Below, piece by piece: positions 53,187 through 61,316 of a DNA stretch of 64,000 bases; within the stretch, counting starts at the first letter, position 1; every line of letters starts with the position of its first letter. The notes beneath the pieces were generated by a model that had not been told where the DNA came from, ran no database searches, and saw nothing but the letters and a program-made list of their open reading frames with translations. The DNA comes from Bdellovibrionales bacterium GWA2_49_15 (lineage in GTDB: Bacteria; Bdellovibrionota; Bacteriovoracia; Bacteriovoracales; Bacteriovoracaceae), in NCBI GenBank assembly GCA_001769855.1, contig MEPP01000026.1:1-64000 (forward strand). Direction: 5' to 3'. The position numbers and the translations under genes were made by a program.

Positions 53187-54042
53187 TGCTGTCGCCTCTA
53201 CCGAGATAATGCGCCAAACGAATGGAAAGTTGGCCATTGATGGCCCACCGTTCACCGTCCGACATTTCTAAAGCACTCCAGTTCTTAGGATAATGCTGAA
53301 CCCAGAAAAGCGCCTGTCTGATTTTCTCCACCCTTGAAGAGAGAGCGATGTGTTCCAGCATCAAGGTATGGCCTTCAGATAAATAAATTTCAGGGCGAAT
53401 GCCAATCAACTGATCGCTGGCGGCCATACGACGCCAGTGGATCCGTGTGCTGCTGGAAAGTGAGTCAAGCAAAATAGGATACCCTGGCGTTGTCGTTTCA
53501 AAACTTGTGAAGGTAGATACACTGTCGCGCTCACTTTGTTTTCGGCCGAGGGGAGGAAGTTTGACGCCGTAATCTTTCGGTTGCGGAAGCACCACAATTT
53601 CTTTCTGCGGATTGAGGTAAGTCCAAGCTTGAAACATTCCAAGAGGTGCCACCGAGGTGAGGCGGACAGAGTGAATGGCATGAATGCCAGGGGCAAATAG
53701 GCCGCGTGTTTTAAGGGAAATAAAGTTTTGCTGGGTGCCAAGCTGGATTGAGATATCCCACTGCTCATTACTAAAACCTTGCGTGAGTTCAGCGGAGCAA
53801 TCCTCATGCCACCGCCAGTCCGTTAACCAATCCGTAGCTTTCGACTTGGCCAAAGTCTGCTGAGTCACGATGGCCGCGATTAGCAAAACTACAAACCAGA
53901 GAAAAATAAAAAAAATACCCAACGGGTTGCCATAGATTAAAGCAAAGATAATGCCCAGGAAGGCGCCCAATAAATAATAAAGACCCTGCTTCGTGGGAAG
54001 AATATAGATTTGTCCAAGCCTAGGATACTGCAACCTGCTCAA
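53176..54042 (-). CDS. DUF58 protein
   Basis: A protein of about 288 residues. It has two adjacent N-terminal membrane helices ('GLYYLLGAFLGIIFALIYGN' and 'FIFLWFVVLLIAAIV') and then the DUF58 domain with the typical 'PGYPILLDSLSSSTRIHWRRMAASD' segment. It is the standard partner of MoxR ATPases. The start is uncertain: MoxR overlaps the 5' end, and TTG at 54042 or 54033 fits better than the ATG at 54111 because DUF58 proteins begin about 10-20 residues before the first helix. No good ribosome site separates the two TTG choices. Confidence 0.82.
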   Translation of the reverse strand: MSRLQYPRLGQIYILPTKQGLYYLLGAFLGIIFALIYGNPLGIFFIFLWFVVLLIAAIVTQQTLAKSKATDWLTDWRWHEDCSAELTQGFSNEQWDISIQLGTQQNFISLKTRGLFAPGIHAIHSVRLTSVAPLGMFQAWTYLNPQKEIVVLPQPKDYGVKLPPLGRKQSERDSVSTFTSFETTTPGYPILLDSLSSSTRIHWRRMAASDQLIGIRPEIYLSEGHTLMLEHIALSSRVEKIRQALFWVQHYPKNWSALEMSDGERWAINGQLSIRLAHYLGRGDSNAS

Positions 54043-54949
54043 GAATTTGCGCTGCCATCTTTTGTCCAAACTCAACTCCTTTATCCCCGCCCAGCCGGTG
54101 AGCGCAAACATAGGGGAAGGCCTCCTGAATATGCCCCGGGAGGACCATCTTTTCCTGATCAATCAGGGCCAGAGCACGAGAAATGAGCACGAGATCACGG
54201 CCGGCACGGGTGGAAAGGAGCATGGAGCGCTGAGGCCAACGTCGTGCCGTTTCCAGCAATCGCATAACATACTGTAAAAGATCGGGATGAATAAAAATAT
54301 TGTTCACGAGCTCTTTGGCAGAATTAAAATGGTGTAATTCTAAAAGCTGAGGCATGGACTGCACTGTTTGCAAAATATCAGTTTGTTGAATCATCTCAAC
54401 TTCAATTTCTGGGGTGGGAATATCCAGTCGAAAAGAGATGGAAAAGCGGTCAATCTGTGACTCCGGTAAAGGATTATTGCCGACGCCATCATTAGGATTT
54501 TGGGTTGCCATCACGATAAAGGGAATGGGAAGTGGCAAGTCATTGCCATCGATGGATATTTTCCGCTCCTCCATGGCCTGGAGTAAACCACTTTGCGTTT
54601 TTGAAGGCGCACGATTGAGCTCGTCCACTAAAAGCAAGGGAGAAAAAATCGGGCCGGGTTTAAAAATAAATTCAAGCTGCCCGGGGTGCCAGATGGTTGG
54701 ACCTAAAATATCAGATGGAAGCATGTCGTTGGTACATTGGATTCTCTTTAAGGACAGGCCGGAGAGACGGGCCAGCATTAAGGCAAAAGTGGTTTTCCCG
54801 ACACCCGGAATATCTTCAATCAGGATATGGCCGCCGGTAAGCATCGCCGCCAGGGCCACGCGGGCCTGCTTTGTCCGACCTTTCAGCTTTTGGGTTGTAA
54901 AATTATGAAAATCGGCCAACGATTTTTCTGGCCCTGGAGTGGGTAGCAC
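54020..54949 (-). CDS. MoxR-family AAA+ ATPase
   Basis: A 309-residue MoxR AAA+ ATPase. It has Walker A in 'HILIEDIPGVGKTTFALML', Walker B in 'PLLLVDELNRAPSKTQSGLLQAMEERK', sensor 1 'IVMATQNP' and the arginine-finger region 'LPESQIDRFSISFRLD'. MoxR proteins act as chaperones with vWA/DUF58 partners. The GTG at 54949 with GAGG upstream is preferred as start over a TTG at 54973. The order moxR-DUF58-transglutaminase is the usual one. Confidence 0.93.
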   Translation of the reverse strand: MLPTPGPEKSLADFHNFTTQKLKGRTKQARVALAAMLTGGHILIEDIPGVGKTTFALMLARLSGLSLKRIQCTNDMLPSDILGPTIWHPGQLEFIFKPGPIFSPLLLVDELNRAPSKTQSGLLQAMEERKISIDGNDLPLPIPFIVMATQNPNDGVGNNPLPESQIDRFSISFRLDIPTPEIEVEMIQQTDILQTVQSMPQLLELHHFNSAKELVNNIFIHPDLLQYVMRLLETARRWPQRSMLLSTRAGRDLVLISRALALIDQEKMVLPGHIQEAFPYVCAHRLGGDKGVEFGQKMAAQILEQVAVS

Positions 54950-55017
54950 ATTCACCTCGCAAGTATGTTGCAAAAATATTCTACATCAGAATTATCGTAT
55001 CAGGCGGAAAATGTGTT

Positions 55018-56373
55018 TTATTTTGTGCACTCACAATCTTCTGATGCGGTTGGCGATGAAGGGGGCGATTTTAGGGTCTCTTCTAAAGTACACGTCCGAT
55101 GAATGGCCTCCTGCTCCCTCTGTGTTGAAGGATAACCGAGCACTTGGATATACTGTGGTAGTTGAAAAAATTTCTTTAAAACACATTTGCGATAGATCGG
55201 ACTTTCTTTGCATAGCTTCACCAAGATCGGGGCGAATCTCGGTTGCCGCAAGCGATGATCGCTGTTATTGAATTCTTTAATACAATCCATGTAGCCATTG
55301 GTCTTTTCAAAAAACGACAGGCACTCAGCATGCTTCTCCCGGAGATGCTGTTGGACCAGGTGGCCGTCCTTGGGTTGTTGGTAAAAGCTCATCCAGTAGG
55401 GTGCTTCCTTGTCGGTGCACTCATCCACGGTCATGTAATAACTCTGAAAAGAAGAGCAAATTGCATAAAGGAAATTGCCATAAGTCGGGTCACTGGTCTT
55501 TTTTCCACCCGTGAGATGGGCCAGGCAACGTTGATGAAGTGGGAGACAGGAATTCCCGGCCATTGTGAAATCATCGCCGTCCTTTAATCTGGTTTTGGTG
55601 CATGTGAGAAAAGAAGAATCGCCGGTCTGGTCTTTGCAATACTGCCAGGCATCCAGCTCATTTTGCATCTTATCCTGAGCTTTGCTCGTGTATTTCGCTG
55701 GCCTCGCCTGGATAAGGCCATCCATGCATCTGCCTTGCTCAGGGGAGAGCACTGGAATTTTTGCATACCTTTCACAGTAGTAAAAATAGGTAGCGGATTG
55801 ATCATCTGGGTATGCTTTTCTTAAGCGACTTTGACAATCTTTGTAACGCTGCTGATGACGTTCTTGTGCGAGCTTGTGTTGTATTTTGAGCAACTCGTCG
55901 GCCTGTTTTTTCTCTTCTTCCTTTTTCTTCCTCTCAATTTCCGCCAGCTCTTCTTCATGCTTCTTTTTGGCGGCCTCGGAATCACGTTTTATCTGCGCAC
56001 GAAGTGACGGGTTGGTGGCCGTCAGCTTAGCGAGACACTCTGAACCAAGCTGCTTGTAATTATTTTCCAAACAACTGATGAGGTTTAGCTTTGCCATCCC
56101 GTTGGAGCAAAGTAGGGGGGCCTCCTTTTGACAAACCGCCTGGACCTCGAGTTGCTCGCGCAAAACTGGATTGGCCCGAAGCACGGCCTCTCGGCAGTTG
56201 TGGCCTAAATCTTTCAGATGATTTTCCAAACAGACATAAACTGCCAGGTCTCCATTGGCATCGGCGGCAACGCAAAATTGGCTTCGCTCAGGAGCGCACT
56301 CGCTCGGTCCGTTGGCCCAAACGGATAGACTCGCGGTTACAAGCAGGAGAAGAAAAAAGAAAAAGCGCTTCAT
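55018..56373 (-). CDS. Secreted protein with Golgi-type Cys-rich (GLG1) repeats
   Basis: A 451-residue exported protein. After the signal peptide, two cysteine-rich repeats resemble the Cys-rich GLG1 repeat (PF00839 type) of the eukaryotic Golgi apparatus protein: 'ECAPERSQFCVAADANGD...YVCLENHLKDLGHNCREAVL' and 'CQKEAPLLCSNGM...SCLENNYKQLGSECLAKL'. A charged coiled coil (about 125-185) follows, then a C-terminal region with about 17 more cysteines. Bacterial members are known but their role is unclear. The ATG at 56373 follows AGGAG; the preceding GTG is less likely. Confidence 0.7.
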   Translation of the reverse strand: MKRFFFFLLLLVTASLSVWANGPSECAPERSQFCVAADANGDLAVYVCLENHLKDLGHNCREAVLRANPVLREQLEVQAVCQKEAPLLCSNGMAKLNLISCLENNYKQLGSECLAKLTATNPSLRAQIKRDSEAAKKKHEEELAEIERKKKEEEKKQADELLKIQHKLAQERHQQRYKDCQSRLRKAYPDDQSATYFYYCERYAKIPVLSPEQGRCMDGLIQARPAKYTSKAQDKMQNELDAWQYCKDQTGDSSFLTCTKTRLKDGDDFTMAGNSCLPLHQRCLAHLTGGKKTSDPTYGNFLYAICSSFQSYYMTVDECTDKEAPYWMSFYQQPKDGHLVQQHLREKHAECLSFFEKTNGYMDCIKEFNNSDHRLRQPRFAPILVKLCKESPIYRKCVLKKFFQLPQYIQVLGYPSTQREQEAIHRTCTLEETLKSPPSSPTASEDCECTK

Positions 56374-56382
56374 CACAAACTC

Positions 56383-56883
56383 CTACGGTTTTATCGGGCC
56401 CTTGACAGGTATTTTTTCGTAGAAACTAAAGCTCATGGGGCTTGTACTCCAGGTCCCCTTCCTGAACTCGTAACATTTAAGTTCCGCAGTACAGGCAAAA
56501 GTATAACGACGCTCACTTTCGTAGATGGTTTGAAATTCAAAGGTTTGGGACTCGAAGGTGTTTTCCTCATGGCATTTTTTGCGAAGATCATTTTTGATCT
56601 CGTCATAATCAAAACCGCTTTGCGTGAGAAATTTTTTGGTGCATCCAACCCGGATAATTTCAGTTTTTTCTTTGGCAACGCTTGAGGAATGGCCCGGGGC
56701 GGTCAGGGATGGCCGCTTCTCACCTGCGGAACCACACTGATGGAGTAGCGTACTGTGTTCGCGCATAATCACATTAGGATCAAACCCGGTCTCCGTATCA
56801 GAGTAACAGATTTCGATTGCCAGCAAATTCAATGCGCTCAGACAGATGGCGATTTGCCACGCAGTTAATCCTCTATCCCTCAT
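56383..56883 (-). CDS. Small exported protein of unknown function
   Basis: A 166-residue protein with a hydrophobic N-terminal segment that could be a signal peptide ('IAICLSALNLLAIEICYS'). The mature part has six cysteines and a central beta-rich domain around 'RRYTFACTAELKCYEF'. No family recognised. GGGAGG precedes the ATG, and a near-consensus promoter lies upstream. It is followed after 9 nt by the GLG1-repeat gene, so one operon is likely. Confidence 0.65.
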   Translation of the reverse strand: MRDRGLTAWQIAICLSALNLLAIEICYSDTETGFDPNVIMREHSTLLHQCGSAGEKRPSLTAPGHSSSVAKEKTEIIRVGCTKKFLTQSGFDYDEIKNDLRKKCHEENTFESQTFEFQTIYESERRYTFACTAELKCYEFRKGTWSTSPMSFSFYEKIPVKGPIKP

Positions 56884-56905
56884 GGAGCCTCCCTTTTATA
56901 TGAAA

Positions 56906-56933
56906 ATTATACAGCGCGTCAGAAATTGGTAAA
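56906..56933 (-). promoter_or_regulatory. Promoter for the 56.9-kb secreted-protein operon
   Basis: On the minus strand TTTACC (56933-56928), 16 nt and TATAAT (56911-56906) form a strong promoter. The start codon at 56883 lies about 23 nt downstream with GGGAGG between, so this is an ordinary leader. Confidence 0.7.
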
Positions 56934-57002
56934 ACTTACATTATTTGGCACGATAGGTGCATAAATCTTTGATTTGAATAGACATGATTCAGGCGCGGGA
57001 TA

Positions 57003-59399
57003 TTACTGGCATGCTTTTCCAAAGAAACTACCGCTTGCAGGCGGGCCGCCTTGATTGCAGGTCACCGCGAGGGCGGGATTGGATTCGGTAAAAACATCGG
57101 AACTTCCGCTGGCGAGGGCAAGATTCCAATCTGTGGTATCAAGAGTTAAGAGCTCCGTCGTATAGGCGAAGAGGCTGTCCATACTGGTTACGTTCGCGGT
57201 GTCGAAATTGGAAAGATCCAGGCCTGTTAATGCTGACGCTCCGGCGAACATTCCGGTCATCGTCGTTACGTTTGCCGTATTGAAACTTGAAAGATCAAGC
57301 GCGGTCAACGCCGAGGTGCTTGAAAACATCTGGCCCATATTGGTTACATTGGAGGTGACAAAACTCGAAAGATCAAGGGCGGTTAAGCTCGTGGCACCGT
57401 CGAACATCCCGCTCATATTTGTCACGTTAGTTGTATTGAAATTGGAAAGATCAAGAGCTGTGAAAGCAGCTGCTCCGGAGAACATCCAACTCAGATTCGT
57501 TACGTTTGATGTGTTGAAATTGGAAAGATCAAGAGCTGCCAAGGCTGAAACTCCAGCGAACATCCCACTCATGTTAGTGACGCTCGTTGTACTGAAACTG
57601 GAAAGATCAAGAGTTGTTAACGCCGATGCTCCACTGAACATTGAGTTCATATCGGTTACGTTGGCCGTATTGAAGCTTGAAAGATTTAGCATCGTTAGTG
57701 CGGAGGTGCCGTAAAACATCTGACTCATATCGGTGACTGATGTCGTGGCCCCCCCTGAAAAAGCGGTCAAGTTTGCGCAACCATTAAAGGCAGACTTCAG
57801 TGAAGTCCAGCCAACGTCACCCAAATCTACGACTTCGATAATCTTTAGATAACTTCCAGTACTATTGAAATACCAAGACTGAACCACACCAGAAATAGTT
57901 ATGGTGTGATCACCAGCACTCGCATACACATGGGTTATGTCAGCATCATCGAAGGTCGTCACGGTACCTGCGGCAGTCCCATCGCCCCAATCAACGGTAA
58001 AGTTGTAAGTGTAGCCGTCGCGCAAAGGGAGGGTGACGCTCTCACTGGTCCCCGTGGTTCTCCAGATGGAAATAAATGGGCCTGTGGTTGTCATCGTTAC
58101 CGTCACCCCACTGGAGACATCCGCTGGAGAGTTGGAATTAATCGCGCACACGCGAAAACTGTACTGAGTGTTGCCCACAAACCCGCTTATCGCTTTGGAA
58201 GTTCCCGTGATTGAACCTTCGCCAATCGTTGTGCCAAGGGCGCATGTGGCCGGAGCCGTTGCTCCAGCTTGATAGGCGATTCGATGGCCGGATGTCGTTC
58301 CTCCTCCACTGGTCCAGTCTAGAGTAATTTGGGAGGTCGAATTGGCGGTGGCACTAAGACCTGTGGGATTTGGTGGAGCGGCATACAACGTGTGCGCCGT
58401 GACCGTCACTCCGCTGGAGACGTCGGCCGGTGTGTTGGCATTAATTGCGCACACCCGAAAGCTATACACTGTGCCTATGATCAAACCGCTAATCGCCTTG
58501 GAAGTTCCCGCGATTGCATCCTCGCTAATGGTGGTTCCCAGAGAACACAGCTCAGGGGCGGTCGCTCCGATCTGATAGGCAATTTGATAATCAGTGGTCG
58601 TTCCGCCACCACTACTCCAGCTTAGAGTAATTTGGGTGGTGGAATTGGCGGTGGCACTGAATCCTGTGGGATTTGGGGCCGCACTATACAACGTGGTTGC
58701 GGTGACCGTTGCGCCGGTGGAGACATCAACCGGTAGGTTGGCATTGATCGCACACACCCGAAAACTGTATTGTGTACCGGAAGTCAGACCCGTGATCGCC
58801 TTGGAAGTTCCCGTGATTAAACTCTCACCAATGGTTGTGCCAATCGCACAGGTTGCCGGAGCCAGCGCTCCTGTTTGATAGGCAATGCGATAACCAGAGG
58901 TCGTTCCGCCTCCGCTTGTCCAGCTGAGGGTAATTTTCACCGTTGAATTCACGGTGGCACTTGGGCCTGTGGGGTTTGGAGGAGCGGCAACCGGGGCAGA
59001 TAATGTGGTGGCGCTTACGGTGACCCCGCCCGAGACATCGACTGGTGTGTTGGCATTAATGGCGCAAATTCGAAAACTGTATTGTGTTCCAAGTGTCAGG
59101 CCACTAATCGCTTTGGACGTTCCGGTGATCGCGCTCTCGCTAATCGTTGTTCCAAGAGCGCAGGTCGCCGGCGCAGTTGCACCAGCTTGATAGGCGATTC
59201 GATGGCCGGACGTCGTTCCGCCACCGCTCGTCCAGCTTAAGGTGATCTGGACGGCTGAATTTACAGTGGCGGTGGCACCGGTCGGGTCTTGGAGTGTTTC
59301 CGTGGTTGCTGTTGTTGTCGCAGCGGCGGCCGGAGCCGCAGGCTTGTTTACACAGGAAACAAGCAGCAAAATGGATAATATGAGTGATAGCTTCGTCAT
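57003..59399 (-). CDS. Fn3 plus DUF285-repeat surface lipoprotein
   Basis: A 798-residue lipoprotein; the lipobox 'LLLVSC' marks the lipidated Cys. Four tandem fibronectin type III-like domains of about 93-100 residues each follow. They are highly similar to one another, each with 'SGGGTT' and 'ISGL...YSFRVCAIN'-type segments. A short PKD-like beta domain ('NFTVDWGDGTAAG') comes next, then eight 26-residue BspA/DUF285 leucine-rich repeats ('NVTxMxxMFxGxSALTxLDLSSFxT') and a cysteine-containing end. The likely role is adhesion to a surface or partner cell. The start at 59399 is chosen because the ORF before it has no leader. Confidence 0.85.
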   Translation of the reverse strand: MTKLSLILSILLLVSCVNKPAAPAAAATTTATTETLQDPTGATATVNSAVQITLSWTSGGGTTSGHRIAYQAGATAPATCALGTTISESAITGTSKAISGLTLGTQYSFRICAINANTPVDVSGGVTVSATTLSAPVAAPPNPTGPSATVNSTVKITLSWTSGGGTTSGYRIAYQTGALAPATCAIGTTIGESLITGTSKAITGLTSGTQYSFRVCAINANLPVDVSTGATVTATTLYSAAPNPTGFSATANSTTQITLSWSSGGGTTTDYQIAYQIGATAPELCSLGTTISEDAIAGTSKAISGLIIGTVYSFRVCAINANTPADVSSGVTVTAHTLYAAPPNPTGLSATANSTSQITLDWTSGGGTTSGHRIAYQAGATAPATCALGTTIGEGSITGTSKAISGFVGNTQYSFRVCAINSNSPADVSSGVTVTMTTTGPFISIWRTTGTSESVTLPLRDGYTYNFTVDWGDGTAAGTVTTFDDADITHVYASAGDHTITISGVVQSWYFNSTGSYLKIIEVVDLGDVGWTSLKSAFNGCANLTAFSGGATTSVTDMSQMFYGTSALTMLNLSSFNTANVTDMNSMFSGASALTTLDLSSFSTTSVTNMSGMFAGVSALAALDLSNFNTSNVTNLSWMFSGAAAFTALDLSNFNTTNVTNMSGMFDGATSLTALDLSSFVTSNVTNMGQMFSSTSALTALDLSSFNTANVTTMTGMFAGASALTGLDLSNFDTANVTSMDSLFAYTTELLTLDTTDWNLALASGSSDVFTESNPALAVTCNQGGPPASGSFFGKACQ
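57138..57765 (-). repeat. 78-bp DUF285 coding repeats (eight units)
   Basis: Eight in-frame units of 78 bp encode the leucine-rich BspA-type repeats. Their high similarity at DNA level suggests recent unit duplication or gene conversion, and unit number may vary between strains. Confidence 0.75.
58098..59290 (-). repeat. Four tandem Fn3-coding repeats
   Basis: Four units of about 280-300 bp code for Fn3 domains. Adjacent units share long near-identical stretches, so recombination between them can change domain number. Confidence 0.75.
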
Positions 59400-59622
59400 A
59401 GAAATCTGATCCCTTATCGGATTTCGCGAGAGCAAACTAAGAGGTCCTTCCCACTCACTATTGTACTCTATATGGCCCTGCCGACTCTTAACTGGCTGGT
59501 TCTTTGCTGCTCTTGACCTCACATTCCCGAGCTGCCACTTTTTCTGGGCACCTTATCTCCCAATAACAGTTGGTTATGAGTTCAGGTTCCCTCTAGTTAA
59601 ACCGAGGAGACGATAAGGGAAT

Positions 59623-60114
59623 ATGATTATTGCCAGTAGGTATATCCCCATGTCGTTTTTTACAAAAGCATCCGTGTTTTGTACCACCGTGGCTTTGCTT
59701 GTGATCGCAGGTGCATGTGGTGGGCCACGCGGCGGCGAAAAGTCCGAGGCGGGGTTTGTTCTTAAGGTTTCTAGCGTGGTAAGCGGAACGCCCCTTGATG
59801 GTGGGGTAAAAGTTTTGTGTAAGTCCCAAGACTCAACGATAGCAGATTATAAAACGACCCTCGACTCCAGCTTCAGTGCCACACTACCCAAAGGTTCCTG
59901 GAATATTTACCTGGTTGGTTTCGCCGGCCCTGTGGCCTGGTCGGGAAGCACCTACTGCGGCACTGTTTACTATGATATCGCCAAAGATACCGAGACAATC
60001 AATATTACCTTAACCCCTGCCAACTGCGCTTTGGCCATATACCAAAGTATGATTTACGAGGGGGTTGGGCGTTTTGATGAAGCTCATTTTGATCAGGAAG
60101 TGTTTGCCCCCTAA
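59623..60114 (+). CDS. Small lipoprotein of unknown function
   Basis: A 163-residue protein with lipobox 'LVIAGAC'. The mature part is beta-rich ('FVLKVSSVVSGTPLDGGVKVLCKS', 'SWNIYLVGFAGPV'), resembling a Ig/carboxypeptidase-regulatory-like fold, but no family is certain. AAGGGA precedes the ATG at 59623; Met10 (59650) is an alternative start. It precedes the next gene by 11 nt, so they are probably co-transcribed. Confidence 0.6.
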   Translation: MIIASRYIPMSFFTKASVFCTTVALLVIAGACGGPRGGEKSEAGFVLKVSSVVSGTPLDGGVKVLCKSQDSTIADYKTTLDSSFSATLPKGSWNIYLVGFAGPVAWSGSTYCGTVYYDIAKDTETINITLTPANCALAIYQSMIYEGVGRFDEAHFDQEVFAP

Positions 60115-60125
60115 GGAGAGATTTT

Positions 60126-60974
60126 ATGAAACGACTGGACAAAATTCAAGCCTGGCTTAAGCAAACGGTCGAGAAAAATGGCTTCTTCCATGGAATCTTT
60201 TTTGCGCTGGCCTTTTCCTCCGCCTTGGCGATTGCGGTCACGGGGATCGAAGGCTTTCACACTTTTAGTCCGGGCGGTGTAATCTCTGCCAGTCAGATGA
60301 ATGAGAACTTTGAAAAGGTGGCGGGAGAGGTTATCTTTCACGGAAGAAATCTCGCAACCTTTTCGCATCTAAAATCCTCCGCCGGTCAACAATGCGGTTA
60401 TTCTGCCGATCCCTGCCATCTGGGATTTTTGGTCTTTGATGAGGTGGTAGGTGGGGGCGACAACTATCTTTCAGTTTCTGACCCCTCAACCAGCACTTAC
60501 AGTTTTACCTCAGGCAGTACTATCAAATACATTAAAATTCCGGTCAGTGGTTTTTACGAGATTCGTCTTGTGGCGCATCCATCAACCTTCACAATCGATG
60601 TCGGTGCACCGTCCGCATCAGTAACAGTGGACTGTATGAGCGATATCTATAAATTTGATGAAAGCGCCGCTGCCACACAACTTGTCTTGCAAAATAATGA
60701 GTATGATATTCGCCTTGGCGGCTATATGCCGCCTACTTTGGTAAAAACGAATATTTCTAAAAATGGCTATGATGGTGACGCCAATGGAATATTGTCGATG
60801 AGTGAACTTTCCAATGGCTCAGTCAATTATGGCACACTCATTCGCAAGTACTTTGCGGCAGGAGAAACCTTTATCCCTTATATGAGAACCTTGATTTCAG
60901 CCAGCTCGACGAGTGCAAGCGGGGCCGTTTATAATGCGGGCGAATTGGAGTTGATTATTAAGAGAATACCCTAA
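60126..60974 (+). CDS. Membrane-anchored protein of unknown function
   Basis: A 282-residue protein with one N-terminal membrane segment ('IFFALAFSSALAIAVTGI') and a motif 'FSPGGVISASQMNENFEKV' that is common in secreted proteins of predatory and delta-type bacteria. The C-terminal 190 residues are beta-rich ('STIKYIKIPVSGFYEIRLVA'), reminiscent of C1q/TNF-like folds, but this is only a guess. It lies 11 nt after the lipoprotein gene, with AAGGAGAG before the start. Confidence 0.6.
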   Translation: MKRLDKIQAWLKQTVEKNGFFHGIFFALAFSSALAIAVTGIEGFHTFSPGGVISASQMNENFEKVAGEVIFHGRNLATFSHLKSSAGQQCGYSADPCHLGFLVFDEVVGGGDNYLSVSDPSTSTYSFTSGSTIKYIKIPVSGFYEIRLVAHPSTFTIDVGAPSASVTVDCMSDIYKFDESAAATQLVLQNNEYDIRLGGYMPPTLVKTNISKNGYDGDANGILSMSELSNGSVNYGTLIRKYFAAGETFIPYMRTLISASSTSASGAVYNAGELELIIKRIP

Positions 60975-61002
60975 GTTAAGTTCCAAGAGCTGACAAACAT
61001 GG

Positions 61003-61269
61003 TTGGTACTGACGGAGATTCCAAAAATAAACAAAGAGCCTGCACCCTTTGTCAGAGTTGGGGAGCTAGCGGACTCTTCCATCAAGTATACCGCGAATGC
61101 GTGGGTGGCCAAGGAAGACCATGGTTCAGTTTACTTTGATGTCCTGGAAAAAATAAAACTTAAATTTGATGAGCTTAAAATTTCCAGACCATTTCCCCGA
61201 CAAGAAGTTCACAGGGGAGGCGACCAAAAACCTCACCTATCGACTTCCTCAGCTTTTCAAGGCCATTAA
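61003..61269 (+). pseudogene. mscS: 3' fragment of an mscS mechanosensitive channel gene
   Basis: The translated piece 'EPAPFVRVGELADSSIKYT', followed by 'VYFDVLEKIKLKFDELKI' and 'PFPRQEVH', matches the last 70 or so residues of MscS-type channels (the cytoplasmic C-terminal domain). The membrane part is missing and no start or ribosome site exists. About three quarters of the gene has been lost. It lies directly upstream of the hybrid histidine kinase, whose promoter begins just after it. Confidence 0.85.
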
Positions 61270-61281
61270 GATAAATTTGCT

Positions 61282-61309
61282 TTGAGTAAAATTTATCCCC
61301 CACTATAAT
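61282..61309 (+). promoter_or_regulatory. Promoter of the hybrid histidine kinase, likely leaderless
   Basis: TTGAGT (61282-61287), 16 nt and a perfect TATAAT (61304-61309). The start codon at 61317 is 7 nt after the -10 box and has no Shine-Dalgarno sequence. Confidence 0.65.
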
Positions 61310-61316
61310 TATCGCA

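Noticed and set aside
57199..57714. Long plus-strand ORF opposite the DUF285 repeats
   Set aside because: It is an antisense shadow of the 78-bp coding repeats, so its own repetitiveness is explained by the minus-strand gene.
57138..57765. Regular repeats that could suggest a CRISPR array
   Set aside because: The units are 78 bp, in frame and encode leucine-rich protein repeats; no spacers of distinct sequence and no cas genes.
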